A DNA stretch of 64,000 bases, taken from Rhynchopus sp. YZ270_cl-10 (Eukaryota; Euglenozoa; Diplonemea; Diplonemida; Diplonemidae). Shown piece by piece: positions 10,301 through 20,300 of the stretch (its first letter is position 1; every line of letters begins with the position of its first letter). Under the pieces are notes generated by a model. That model did no database searches, was not told the origin of the DNA, and saw nothing but the letters and a program-made list of their open reading frames with translations. Made by a program: the position numbers and the translations under genes. Location: the NCBI GenBank assembly GCA_964035575.1, contig OZ037899.1, positions 992,001 through 1,056,000 on the forward strand, in the 5' to 3' direction.

Positions 10301-12284
10301 GCTGAAAACCTCTTCCTACCTGGACCTGTACACATCAGGCAAGGATTCTGGAAATGGAACAGACTTCACCTTGGAGAAGAGGTTTAACTATTTCGACAGT
10401 CCCATGGATGTTGTGCTGAAGGGTTCTGCATTTGTGCAGTTCAGAAGCACTTACTACTACGGGTGGTCAAGACTTGAGTTCAACTACGTGTGTGTGGATG
10501 CAGTGCCCACTCAAGCACCACCCACAGATGCGCCGGACACACGTGCACCTGGTGTGAACTACGTCTGTGAGGAGCACAACGACCTGGGGGACCATGAGAC
10601 TGGGAACGTGAGCTTTCAGAACGCCGACAAGTACCACACGGAGTGCTGGCACATTGAGTGTGACAAGGATGTTGTGATTTCGTTCTCCACCATGCAGCTG
10701 TACACCTACTCCTACCTGGACCTGTACACAGGGGAAGATTCTGGAAATGGAACAGACTTCACCTTGGAGAAGAGCTTCAGCAAGTACGACAGTCCCGTGG
10801 ATGTTGTGCTGAGCGGTTCTGCATTTGTGCAGTTCAGAAGCACTCACTACAACGGGTGGTCAAGACTTGAGTTCGACTACGTGTGTGTGGATGCGACAGC
10901 ACCAGCTCCGACAGCTGAACCAGCCACACGCACACCAGGCGTGTCTCGGGTGTGTGGTGAGCACACGAACATGGACGACGCTACTGGGACTGTGAAGTTT
11001 GTGGACAGTGCTCCCCAGCATGCGAGGTGCTGGCATATTGAGTGCGACAGCGAAGTTGTGGTCACGTTTCCGTATCTTAAACTGTACTCCTCGGCCACTA
11101 TGGTACTGTACAGCGCGGCAAATGGCACAGACTTCACCTTGGAGAGAGTCATCTACTCATTCAGCGACTGGACAGGTGTGGAGTCTGTGCTGAACGGTGC
11201 GGGCTTTGTGGTGTTCAATGGAGGTTACTATCCAGGCACGTCGGAAGTCGAGTTTAGCTACGTGTGTGTGGCTGATGAGACGCCGGTCCCTACCCCGCAG
11301 CCATCACAGTGCACGGCCGACACAGTGCCGCAGCGTTGCGGGCAGGGGACGTCGCGTGCGTGTGCATTTGAGGTGAGCCACCCTGCACGCCTGCTGTCGG
11401 TGGCGTTCTCGGGGGACGGGCGTCGTGTGGCAACAGGAGCAGCGGACCGTTTTGTGCGTGTGTTTGACGCACGCACGGGTGTGCAGGTGGGGCATCTGGG
11501 CTGTGCAGACGGGTTCAAGGTGCACGACATTGCGTTCTCGCCAGACAACAGCCTGGTGGCGCTTGCTGGGGAGGGTGGGCGTGTGGTTGTGTGCAATGCT
11601 GCGACGGGTGTGCTGGAGGCAACCCTGATGGACATGTCTGCATCGGGGAGCACACCTGTGCACCGTGTGGAGTTCACGAGGGACGGGCACTACGTGGTGA
11701 GCGGAGGTGGACAGGATGCACGCACACGTGTGTTCGACATGCTTGCGTCGGACAGGACAAAGCCGTCGTCTGTGCTGGACCGCCACGCACGCGACGTGGC
11801 CTTCTCTGTGGACGGGACACACCTTGCGACTGTGTGGGGCACGGAGGTGGGCGAGACGACGAGTGTGTGGAGGCTGGACGGGACGGGGACGTCTGCTGTT
11901 GAGCTGCCCTCTGTGGGTGCACATGTGACGGCGCTGTCCTTCTCGTCCTCTGCTGGTGGGAACGCGCTCCTGCGTGGGATGAGCGACGGGACGATCCTTG
12001 TGTCGCAGCTGCCCGGGAGCTCGATTGGTGACGGCAGTGCTGTGGACGGTGTGTCTCTGAGCATGCTGTCGGGGGTTGTGCACGACAGCAAGTTCTCGCG
12101 CGACGGACAGAAGATTGCTGCTGTGGGCGAGGGTGACGTGACGGTGTGGTCGCACGACGGGTCTGTGCTGCACGAGCTGTTGGGACACTCGCAGGCCATC
12201 CTGCCGCGCCTGGACTTTTCCCCCGATGGCACACGTTTGGCAACTGTGAGTCGTGATGGCACCCTTGTGGTGTGGAAGCTGTGA
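7335..12284 (+). CDS. Secreted multi-CUB protein with C-terminal WD40 repeats, 1649 residues
   Basis: Single exon. The ATG at 7335 (GACAATG) starts a typical signal peptide, MLRACLAALLCVSTEA. The Cys-containing N-terminal region ends in a sushi-like module (about 215-275: CSSPP...CEPGYATQGFLQC...CVP). Eight CUB-like repeats of about 131 residues follow (about 281-1315), each with CWHIECD, VVISFS, LDLY, SAFVQFRS and YVCVD, joined by Thr/Pro linkers such as TQAPPTD and rich in N-x-S/T sites. Repeats 1-7 are very alike; the eighth has diverged. Residues about 1345-1649 read as WD40 blades (FSGDGRRVATGA, FSPDNSLVALAG, FSPDGTRLATVS...LVVWKL). No transmembrane segment follows, so the product is probably secreted or held by partners. 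CUB modules usually bind protein or glycan ligands. A WD40-like propeller on an exported CUB protein is unusual. Ligand and role are unknown. Confidence 0.9.
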   Translation: MLRACLAALLCVSTEAHIMAVCSSQSEEQPGFVTLWFGTYHSYTETDRTSVLKVVDPESGAHLSTTDFQSCRATNNNRNVDDIADVLQSSCSHISLYLDGAHRQAFPNNSSVVCYQSGTTARLGEVRAGHDSLEVCYPERVLASWHAAIVKVDNVGVHEVWIDGSPSNGAAPLAVTSNSNEAHMPCAMSSSVHWNLPLADLNTRCSSPPAHLLDYVLPGYDCNNSYVGQVCSVECEPGYATQGFLQCQSANSTNETGEGEWSSSFACVPYASDAPPTLAPGVNYVCEEQNDLGDNEAGNVSFQNYDTYHTECWHIECDKYVVISFSTMQLYTYSYLDLYTGEDSGNGTDFTLEKSFSKYDSPMDVVLNGSAFVQFRSTYYSGLSRLEFDYVCVDATTQAPPTDVPDTRAPGVNYVCDEHNDLGDHVTGNVSFQNYDSYHTKCWHIECDKDVVISFSTMQLYRYSYLDLYTSGKDSGNGTDFTLEKTFSNYDSPMDVVLKGSAFVQFRSTYYHGLSSRLEFDYVCVDAVPTQAPPSVAPPTRAPGVNYVCEEHTDLNNATGNASFRIFLKPGGYYTRTRCWHIACDKDVVISFSNMNLYSFSYVDVYTSGNDSGNGTDFTLEKRFNYYDSPMDMVVHGSAFVQVRSDYYYAQLKVEFNYACVDVVPTQAPPTDAPDTRAPGVPFVCEEHNDLGDNEAGHVSFQNADKYHSECWHIECDKDVVISFSTMQLYTYSYLDLYTGEDSGNGTDFTLEKSFSKYDSPMDVVLKGSAFVQFRSTYYTNSRLEFNYVCVDAVPTQAPPTDVPDTRAPGVNYFCEEHNDLGDNEAGNVSFQNYDKSHTECWHIECDKDVVISFSTMQLKVYSYLDLYASGKDSGNGTDFTLEKRFNYTDSPMDVVLKGSAFVQLRSSSRSGWSRLEFNYVCVDATTQAPPTDVPDTRAPGVSYVCEEHNDLGDHETGNVSFQNYDKYHTECWHIECDKDVVISFSTMQLKTSSYLDLYTSGKDSGNGTDFTLEKRFNYFDSPMDVVLKGSAFVQFRSTYYYGWSRLEFNYVCVDAVPTQAPPTDAPDTRAPGVNYVCEEHNDLGDHETGNVSFQNADKYHTECWHIECDKDVVISFSTMQLYTYSYLDLYTGEDSGNGTDFTLEKSFSKYDSPVDVVLSGSAFVQFRSTHYNGWSRLEFDYVCVDATAPAPTAEPATRTPGVSRVCGEHTNMDDATGTVKFVDSAPQHARCWHIECDSEVVVTFPYLKLYSSATMVLYSAANGTDFTLERVIYSFSDWTGVESVLNGAGFVVFNGGYYPGTSEVEFSYVCVADETPVPTPQPSQCTADTVPQRCGQGTSRACAFEVSHPARLLSVAFSGDGRRVATGAADRFVRVFDARTGVQVGHLGCADGFKVHDIAFSPDNSLVALAGEGGRVVVCNAATGVLEATLMDMSASGSTPVHRVEFTRDGHYVVSGGGQDARTRVFDMLASDRTKPSSVLDRHARDVAFSVDGTHLATVWGTEVGETTSVWRLDGTGTSAVELPSVGAHVTALSFSSSAGGNALLRGMSDGTILVSQLPGSSIGDGSAVDGVSLSMLSGVVHDSKFSRDGQKIAAVGEGDVTVWSHDGSVLHELLGHSQAILPRLDFSPDGTRLATVSRDGTLVVWKL
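8173..11275 (+). repeat. Eight tandem CUB-encoding repeats of about 390 bp
   Basis: DNA-level tandem repeats within the CUB/WD40 gene. Units start near 8173, 8566, 8966, 9368, 9764, 10156, 10549 and 10938. Units 1-7 share long identical stretches, pointing to recent duplication or gene conversion; unit 8 is the most diverged and unit 3 is intermediate. Confidence 0.85.
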
Positions 12285-12647
12285 GCATGCATGCTGCGTG
12301 AGAGGTGTTTCGTTTCCTCTTGGGGAAAGAAATTCTCTGCGCGTAACCATTTTTCTCCCCTCAAGGATGTGTAGGTTAAGTGATTTACCGTTTCCTCCCT
12401 TTTTTCTTTTTCTTTTTCTTTTCAGGTCGCGGAAACAGTGTCCATCAACTTCGCTTTCGAATCTATATTATTTATTTTATTTTTTGCAACCAAGGAATTT
12501 CCCCCATTCCCCACATCTGTCTGACCACCTTATTCCTTGGCTGATCTCCCTTATTGCCTGAGAACAGAACTCTCCCCTCCTGTTCACTTGCTTTCACCTG
12601 TTGTAATAATGGTGCTCTTTTTTTTCCCCACCTCCCCCATTTTTCAC

Positions 12648-12804
12648 ACGACGGACTAGACAGAGGTACCATCTAGTGGAACCACTGTCGTAACGACTGG
12701 TTGTTAACTCTACTCATTACATCATGAAACTAGTGGTAAAACACCTAAGTCGTTTCGACTGGTAGCACTGCTAGTGGTCCCTCTGTAGTCTTCGTCCGCC
12801 GTGG
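12648..12804. repeat. Imperfect 157-bp inverted repeat
   Basis: The left arm (CGACGGACTAGACAGAGG, later CTAGTGG and AACGACT) pairs imperfectly with the right arm (AGTCGTTT, CTAGTGG, CCTCTGTAGTC, GTCCGCCGTG). It could be an old foldback element or a long RNA hairpin. Confidence 0.35.
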
Positions 12805-13564
12805 AATCCTAAGATGATGTTCGCAAATTGCCACACTAAAGAACAATAACTGTCATCGCTCGCTGGAACATTCCCCTCCTACGATTGGCAATGGTGGTAT
12901 AACCGTGTTTTTGAAATATATTGGTACAGAACTACATGTGGATTTCGACTGTTAGGGAGAAATCTATTCTGTTTTTGATCCACACAACACGATGTGAAGC
13001 ACGGTCTCACAAAAGAGACACACAATTGATTATGGAAACTAGTCAGTATCCATTAATGCTAACTAAGGTTTCATCAGCGAACAATCCCCCCCTTTTTTTA
13101 ATTTCAAATCAGGGAAAATAGCTTGATTTGTTCTCCAAAATCAAGGAATTATGCAGAGGAAAAACAATATTGTCTCGGTTAAAAGCAGTCGTTGTGCGTT
13201 TTTTTCGCGCGCGCCAACCTGCCAGCCGCAGAGTGGAGAGGCGAAATGTAAGTTTTGCGAGATGACAAAAAGAAAACGCATAAATTCGCCTTGAGTAGCT
13301 ATTTCCCTGAACATTTTCCCCTTCACCTATTGCTCGTTCCTTTTCGAGCCCACTCTGACCTCCTCTCGTAGTTTTTGTTGTCTCTCCTCCAGAGACCACC
13401 AGCAACGTAGCCCCTCCCATCAGCATATTTCGAAGTAGGTCAAAACACCAGCCCTCTGCGGCGATTGGTTATGGTATATTCCCGTCCGTCACGGGATCTC
13501 TATTGACGCTGCTTCAAATATGTGGGAGGTGCTCCTTCCCACTCCACCTTTTTTGATTTCAGTT

Positions 13565-13586
13565 CCTGCGTCCCAGAGGCGTTTGC
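13565..13586 (+). promoter_or_regulatory. AGAG-loop hairpin, weakened outer stem
   Basis: Inner stem CGTC/GGCG around CCAGA is intact. The outer arms AGTTC and GCACT keep only some pairs. It is followed by CAACTTC, as in the sister copies. Confidence 0.45.
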
Positions 13587-13660
13587 ACTCAACTTCACAG
13601 CAGGTTTATTTTGTTTTGTTTTATTATTCATCAATCCCTCCCTCTTTTTCCCCCCCAAGG

Positions 13661-13688
13661 TGACTAAGCGACGAGAGGCTTAGGGTCA
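13661..13688 (+). promoter_or_regulatory. AGAG-loop hairpin, long stem
   Basis: CTAAGC/GCTTAG gives six perfect pairs around GACGAGAG. TGA/TCA extends the stem beyond a GG bulge. Confidence 0.65.
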
Positions 13689-13709
13689 TCTTATTAGCAT
13701 TTCTTTTTC

Positions 13710-13877
13710 GTCACCTCATGAAATGAAGGAGGAAAAACAAAGGATGTAGAAACAAAGCATTTTGAACACACCTGCGGTTCTGGGGACGAACCGCGCTGCA
13801 GAGCCACTCCTCACTAAACAGGTCGAGGTGTGTGCGTTTCACCACAACCTCTCCCATGGATGAGTGTTACGTTTCTT
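13710..13877 (+). repeat. Duplicated intergenic block D, copy 1
   Basis: About 165 bp, from TCACCTCATGAAATGAAGGA to GAGTGTTACGTTTC, is repeated at 42445-42620 at high identity with small indels. Both copies lie 280-450 bases upstream of a coiled-coil gene (kinesin here, the 42.9-kb gene there). The block includes the start of the 72-codon ORF in this copy only; in the other the reading frame closes at once. Confidence 0.7.
13766..13833 (+). ncRNA. Candidate structured RNA in block D
   Basis: The outer stem ACACACCT/AGGTGTGT encloses a perfect 7-bp hairpin GCGGTTC/GAACCGC. In the second copy (42490-42558) the outer arm is ACACACTT, a C-to-T change that keeps a G-U pair, and the loop changes while the inner stem stays identical. 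No known RNA family is recognised; it may equally be a structured 5' leader. Confidence 0.4.
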
Positions 13878-14074
13878 TTTCCTTCGACAACACAAAAAAA
13901 AGTACGTTTCTCGTCCCCTCTCTTTTATTGTCCCACGTAGAGCTGCAGCAGTGCTCCGCAGACCACCCCCTTCTATGCACATCGAGACACGCTATACTCA
14001 GAGCCAAAGGCAAAGTCTACGTTGCAGGCCCTGACGGACAACGCATCTTTATCGTCGCAAACACTCAGAAGTAG
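13856..14074 (+). CDS. Small hypothetical protein, 72 residues
   Basis: ATG in context TCCCATGG; stop TAG at 14072. The product begins MDECYVSFSFDNTKK and ends GQRIFIVANTQK, with LLLSHVELQQCSADHPLL in the middle. Codon choice resembles the neighbouring genes rather than the T-rich spacer, and the sequence looks like a small beta-rich domain. No family is recognised. It ends 20 bases before the promoter module of the kinesin gene, so it would be a very compact gene. The duplicated block upstream of it exists elsewhere without the ORF, which leaves open that the ORF is fortuitous. Confidence 0.45.
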   Translation: MDECYVSFSFDNTKKSTFLVPSLLLSHVELQQCSADHPLLCTSRHAILRAKGKVYVAGPDGQRIFIVANTQK

Positions 14075-14093
14075 TTCTGACCCCCTCCCCTTT

Positions 14094-14195
14094 CCCCTTT
14101 TGGAGCAAGTTGTCACATAACTCTTGAACATTACAAAAAAGACGGAGTTGTGTATTATTTAGTGGAAGGACCTCTTCTCATTCAGCACACAACAC
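14094..14195 (+). promoter_or_regulatory. Upstream module shared with the CUB/WD40 gene, copy 2
   Basis: Counterpart of 7187-7296, with a handful of substitutions and a shorter A run. It ends about 130 bases before the kinesin ATG; the interval is CA/CCA-rich leader. Confidence 0.7.
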
Positions 14196-14323
14196 CAACA
14201 ACAACAAATCCGTCTAATCCTTCAAATCCCCTTCCACGTCACTCTCAACCCTCACCCCCCATCCACCCCATCCCCCCCACCCAGGTGGAGGCGTGGCACC
14301 CCACCCCCGCACCGCACAATACA

Positions 14324-17300
14324 ATGTCCCGTGCGCGCGCACAATCCTTTGTATCCGACTCGGCAGCGGCCAATGCCGACGATGGAGGCGGGTCGAAGTC
14401 GGAGGACTCCCTCCAGCGCTGTCTCGTCTACGCTCGAATGCGACCCACCAACCCGGGAGAACTGAACGATAAGGACGGGACCTACCAGCTGGCAAACCTC
14501 AACAAAAAACAGGTCACTCTCGGGCAGAACTGCGAGAAGGAATACAATTTTGACGGCACCTTTGGGTCCGACTCCACACAGGAGGGGATTTTCCAGGAGG
14601 TTGCAAAGCCATCTCTCCAACACGTTTTAAAGGGGTTCACTGCAGCGATCATGGCATATGGGCAGACGGGCACAGGAAAATCCTTTACAATGTCACACAC
14701 AAAACCTGGTCAAGAAGGCATTATTCCACGCGCCGCTGGATACCTCTTCGAGCACATTGACGCAGCCACCACCAAGGAGTATACACTCTCCGCACACTTT
14801 GTACAAATCTACAGAGACACCCTCTCCGACCTCATGGTCGAAGGAAACCAAAAGGTTGACATCCGTTTCGATCAAAAGACCGGAGTAGAGATCACCGGAT
14901 GCACGGAAACCCCTATCCCCAATAAAGCCGCCTTCTTGGAAATGTACCAAACCGGAGACACCAGGCGTATTGTGCGCCCAACCAAGATGAACCCAGAGAG
15001 TTCTCGAGGCCATACCGCCTTGGTTCTATACATTGCGTCACGGAGTACCGATCCGGATGATATGTCGTTGCCAACTAAGGGGAAGATTACCTTTATCGAT
15101 CTCGCAGGGTACGAGAGATTTGACAAAACCGGGTTGAAAGATCCGATTCACAAAGATGAGGCGAAGAAGATTAACGCATCGTTGTTGTCGCTTGGGCACG
15201 TTGTGACCGCTCTGTCGCAAGGGGAAAAATTCATTCCATGGAGAAACAGCAAGCTTACCCGCCTGCTGCAGGACTCCATTGGAGGAAAATCGCGTTCGAC
15301 AATCATGATCACCATCGGGCCGAGCAGTGCTTCCCTTCATGAGACCACAAATTCTCTTGATTTTGGAAACCGTGCTATGGCGGTTAAAGTGTCTGCAAAG
15401 GTTGAACAAGATGTGGATTTCCAAAAGCTTGCGGCGAAACTTCAGATGCTCCTCGATGAGAGTGAAGAGCGGGTTAACAAACTTGAACTCGCAGAAAAAA
15501 CGAGAGAAGTCGAAACGAAAGACCGCGAACGCCGACACAAAAACGATCTGGAGAGACTGCGGGGCAGACATCGCGACGAGCTCACCCGCCTTATGGACGA
15601 AGGCGCCACCAAAGAACGCATCCAAGAACTCCTCCGGCTCCAGGAGGTCGAGGACCTCAACCTCCAAGAACAGCAGGTAGAGGAACGCGAGGATGCAGAA
15701 GACCGCTTCAACGAAGAAGAGCGCATCTTGGTCAAAGAGATTGACACGGAACACAGGACCCACGCTTCATCGATGAGACGCGAAGGGATTGCGATGAAAC
15801 AACGTGAAGTCGATGCGGCATGTGAACTGATTGCGTCCCTCCGTAACGTAGAGGTTAACCCCGAATCACTCAAGGCGATTGCAGCGGAGTTGGCAGAAAA
15901 GGCAGGATCGCCTCCTCCACAGGATAGTGGTGATGAAGCCTCCCCGCGGGCAGCGTCTTCTGCTGAATTGTCTATTCTTGCAAGACAGATTGAAGAGCTG
16001 AAGAATGAAGCTACTGCGAAAGAAGAAAAAACTGGGGAGCAAATGGAGAAAATGAAGGCAGCACATTTAAAATGCGCGAATCTCCTCAAAGAACAACGCG
16101 AAAAGAACCGCGCTATGCAAGAAGAAAGCATTAAACGTGAGGATCTAGAGAGATTAGAAGGGCAGCTGGAGGAGATGACGAATGCGCACGACGCGGCGGC
16201 TGCACAGAGAGACGAAATGGATGAGAAAAAGCAGAAGTTACAAAAGGATTTGAACCACGCCAACTCTGAGGTCGAAAAGCTTTCTTTTGAATCAAAAAAA
16301 TCTGCAAGCATGATCGAACAGCTTACTGCGTTCAAGGATGAATTGGAATCAAAACTTCAAGTTGCCGAGCAAGAAAAGGAGGAGACTGTCGAAGAGTACA
16401 ACCGAAAGGAACGTGATGCCGCAGCAAACCGTGAGGTAGGTGCCGCTGCAGCAACGAGAAGGGTGGCAGAGCTGGACGAAGAGATTGCTGATTTGAAGGA
16501 AACCATTGCAGCGTTGAACTCCGCTTCAGAAGAGCTGGCTGCGGAAAAGGCTAAGGTAGATGCGCAAATCCTCGACCTCAACGCGAACGCAGAAGAACAA
16601 AAGACACTTCTCCTCCAGGAGCAACAAAAGCAGACTGAGTACGAAGCCGCCATCGCCGCAGAAAAAGAAAAAATTGCGGGAGTAAACGTCGCACAAAAGG
16701 AACGCGAAAGGGAGCTTGAAACCGCTGTAGAGCTCTGCAGGGATGAAACCAGGGTTGTTGAAAAACAACTCAAAATCGAGATCGAAGAAACCGAAATGCG
16801 ATGCGAACAAAAGATTGAAGCTCTTCATACTGGTATGAAATTTCTCAGCGGTTTCATTCCTTTCTTTCTCGGCTTTTCTTTTCCCAAACGTTTCCCCTCC
16901 CCCATATTTAACTCTATAAACGGGCTTTATTATTAATAAATTGCGGCTTATTTGTGCATTTTTTTAAATTACCATTACCTTTACACACACCCTGTCTCCT
17001 CCTCCCCCCCTCACCAACCCACTACGGCTTGTTTGCTTCTCTCCTTTGATTGCAGAGATCAGGGAGGCTGAGCAGAAGATCGCAGGTATGACTTTTTTTG
17101 TATTATGTAGCAGCCGGTCTCCAAGGAGCGAGGGGGGGGGTGTCTTTTTGCAGAGTGTTGTACTCAAAACAACGTTATGCTCTTTTCGGCCCCAAAGAGG
17201 TTTCCTCTTCACGGCCAGGTAGTCAGTGGGAGCGTATTGCAGTAATAAAAGTATCAACACATAGTTATTGCACACTTTACGTATAAACAAAACAGAGGTC

Positions 17301-20300
17301 GAGAAGCACCTTGCCGAAGCAGAGCTGGGTGCGAAGACCGCTGCAGAGTCGTATGCTCAGGAAAAGGCCAGCCTCGCACAAGGCAGCGAAGAGAAGGCAG
17401 CCGTATCGTCAGCCGCGCTTGCTGCGCTGGAGGAGAGCAGGCAGGGGCTGGAGGCGGACGTGGCTGCGCTGGAGGGGCGTGTTGCGGAGAAGGGGGCAGA
17501 GGTGGAGGCACTGGAGAAGCGGGTTGCGGAGATGGAGGGTGCTGCTGGGGACAGCAGTGCGGCTGCGTCTGCGCTTACAGAGCAACGCGACGAACTGCGA
17601 GACGAGAAGTCTGCCCTTGAAGGTGAACTGAATGAAGCGAGAGCGGAACTAGAGGCTCTGAACGCAAAGTGCACCTCGTTGTCAGGAGAGGTTGAGTCAA
17701 GTATGCAAGGGAAAAGGGGGGGGATAAGAGAGCCTTACACATATTCCGCTCTAAATAGTAATATTGCCTGTACAAAAATTGAGATTTTGCGTAATTTTTC
17801 ACCATTAAAAACAGATCTCTCGGCGAGCCAGGCCCAGGAGGCTTCTCTGCGTGCAGAGGTGGAGGCGGGTGCAGAGCGCGAGGCGGCCCTGCAGGGGGAG
17901 CTTGACACTGCACGGGAGGGGCTTGAGGCAGCGACGGTGAAGGTGGCGGAGGTGGAGGGGGAGAGAGGGGAGGTGGGGGAGGAGGTGGTGCAGCTGCGTG
18001 CGGAGGTGGCGGAGGGGGCACGTGAGCTGGCGGAGGCGAGGACACGGCTGGAGGCTCAGGAAGAAGAATTAGGCAAGGCCACCACAAGCATGGCAGACTC
18101 CTCAGCAGCCTTGGAAACAAGCGAAGCACACAGCACGGCTCTCCAGCAGGAACTCACCGAGCTGAAAACGCGTCTCGACACTGAACAAGCCTCCAACACG
18201 GAGATCTCACAGGGTATGCGAAAAAGAGAGAGAGTATTTTTTTCTTCGAATAGGCAGCGAAATACAACCCTGCATTCTGTGATGTGGCGTAGTAAAACCC
18301 AACAGATTATCCAGAATAAGGAAAATAAATACTCAAAAAAATAACAACAAAAAAAACAGATCTCTCGGCGAGCCAGGCCCAGGAGGCTTCTCTGCGTGCA
18401 GAGGTGGAGGCGGGTGCAGAGCGCGAGGCGGCCCTGCAGGGGGAGCTTGACACTGCGCGGGAGGGGCTTGAGGCAGCGACGGTGAAGGTGGCGGAGGTGG
18501 AGGGGGAGAGAGGGGAGGTGGGGGAGGAGGTGGTGCAGCTGCGTGCGGAGGTGGCGGAGGCACGAACAGCCCTTCAGGAAACCAAAGAGGCGCTTGAGGC
18601 ACAAACTACAGCACACAATACCTTAGCTGACACAACCGCCACAACCGCAGAAGGACTTCGTACAGGTACCCCCCCACACCACCCACACACACCACCCCAC
18701 CCTACCCCAAATTACAATACCCGCAATTTGTTTTTAGCTCTGTTTTTATTAACTATATACCTAGCCGTATCTCCATAACACCCCCTTTCCTCGCACAGAG
18801 CTTGCTGAAAGCAAGACCAAATGTGATGAGACCCAGGTCTTGCTTGGGGCCTCTTCCGCTCGTGTGGTGGAGCTGGAGGGTGAGGTGGTGGGGTTGGAGG
18901 GGAGGGTGCGTGAAGCGGAGGAGCAGAGGGAGGCAGATGCGTCTGCAGGTGAGCAGGTGGCATCGGAGAAGGAGGCTGTGATGGCGGCGAAGGAGGCGGA
19001 GGTTGCGTCCCTCACGGCAGAGGTTGCGTCTCTCACGGCAGAGCTTGCCGCGAAAGCGGAGCTGGTGGAGACGCTGAAGGCCCAGGAAGCGGCTGCAGCG
19101 GGAGAGTCTGAACAGCGGTATAGCCACCTCAACGAAGGTGTGCATTCAGATTCAAAATAAAAAATTTCCCCTAAAATCATATCTGCAAACAAAGGTGAAC
19201 AGAGTGTGCGTGCAGTAGGTAGGGAAAGTGAGTGTCGATACAACAATGCCCAAATTAGATTTACTTTTTTGACTCCATTTGATAACGGTCAATGAATTTT
19301 AGGGTGTTAATTTGGAAATTTTTTAGTTATATTTTTCACCAATAAACAGATCTCTCGGCGAGCCAGGCCCAGGAGGCTTCTCTGCGTGCAGAGGTGGAGG
19401 CGGGTGCAGAGCGCGAGGCGGCCCTGCAGGGGGAGCTTGACACTGCACGGGAGGGGCTTGAGGCAGCGACGGTGAAGGTGGCGGAGGTGGAGGGGGAGAG
19501 AGGGGAGGTGGGGGAGGAGGTGGTGCAGCTGCGTGCGGAGGTGGCGGAGGTAAAGGGTGAGCGAGACGACCTGCAGAAGCAGGTGGAGGACCTGAAGGGG
19601 GAAGTCGACAGTGTGCAGAAGGAGCTTACCGAGAGTGCAGCAAGCTTACAACAAGGTAGATAACATACCTACACCCTTTACCCCCTGCACAAATAGCCAC
19701 AATCTCAAAATTTTGATAAAAATAATTAGTCCCAACCTTTATCCTTAGCTTTCAAAAATACACCACTTTTCCCCCAGAAATCGCGGGCCTGACGGAGAAG
19801 CTTGAGGCCAGCGAGGCTGCTGTTGAGGAGGGTACGGTGCGTGAGGGGGACCTGCGGGGTGAGCTGGACACCGCGCAGCACAGCCTGGAGGAGGTGCAGC
19901 AGAAGTTGGGTGATGCAGAAGGAGCACGTGGGGAGGTGGGCGAAGAGGTGCAACGTGTGCAGGGGCTGCTTGACGAGGCACGTGCCGCACTAGAGGAGTC
20001 ACGTGCTTCCCTTGACGAGGCACGCACTGCCCTTGAGGAGTCACGTAGCGCGCTTGCCACCAAGACAGAAGACCACACCGCGGCAGCTGCCACTTCAGAA
20101 CAGCTCACCGCAGGTACACATTACAAAAAAAAAAGGGGTTTTTTTTTGGGGAAGGGGGAAGAGCGCTGCAGGTTCTGCTTGTATATCCTTTGCATTATTT
20201 GGAAAAAATGTGTTTTGTTTTAACCCCTTTGTAATGTTTAGTTGAATCATATAGCACAAAATTGCCCGTAGTTAAGTCGCTTACCCCGTTATATTCTTTA

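Larger units (their letters stand above)
12285..13709. other. Intergenic region after the CUB/WD40 gene
   Basis: 3' flank and spacer with no recognisable gene. It has ATCAACTTCGCTTT near 12440, which resembles the tail of the hairpin at 1213, an imperfect inverted repeat at 12648-12804 and two AGAG-loop hairpins at 13565 and 13661. The rest is unstructured AT-rich sequence. Confidence 0.6.

Noticed and set aside
11304-12364. Minus-strand frames of 204-348 codons opposite the WD40 region
   Set aside because: They overlap the clear plus-strand WD40 coding sequence, are rich in His/Arg/Cys from reversed codons, and contain no recognisable domain.
14150-14323. Upstream extension of the kinesin frame
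   Set aside because: It covers the shared promoter module and a C/A-rich leader with Pro/Thr-rich translation. The ATG at 14324 directly precedes a normal kinesin N-terminus.
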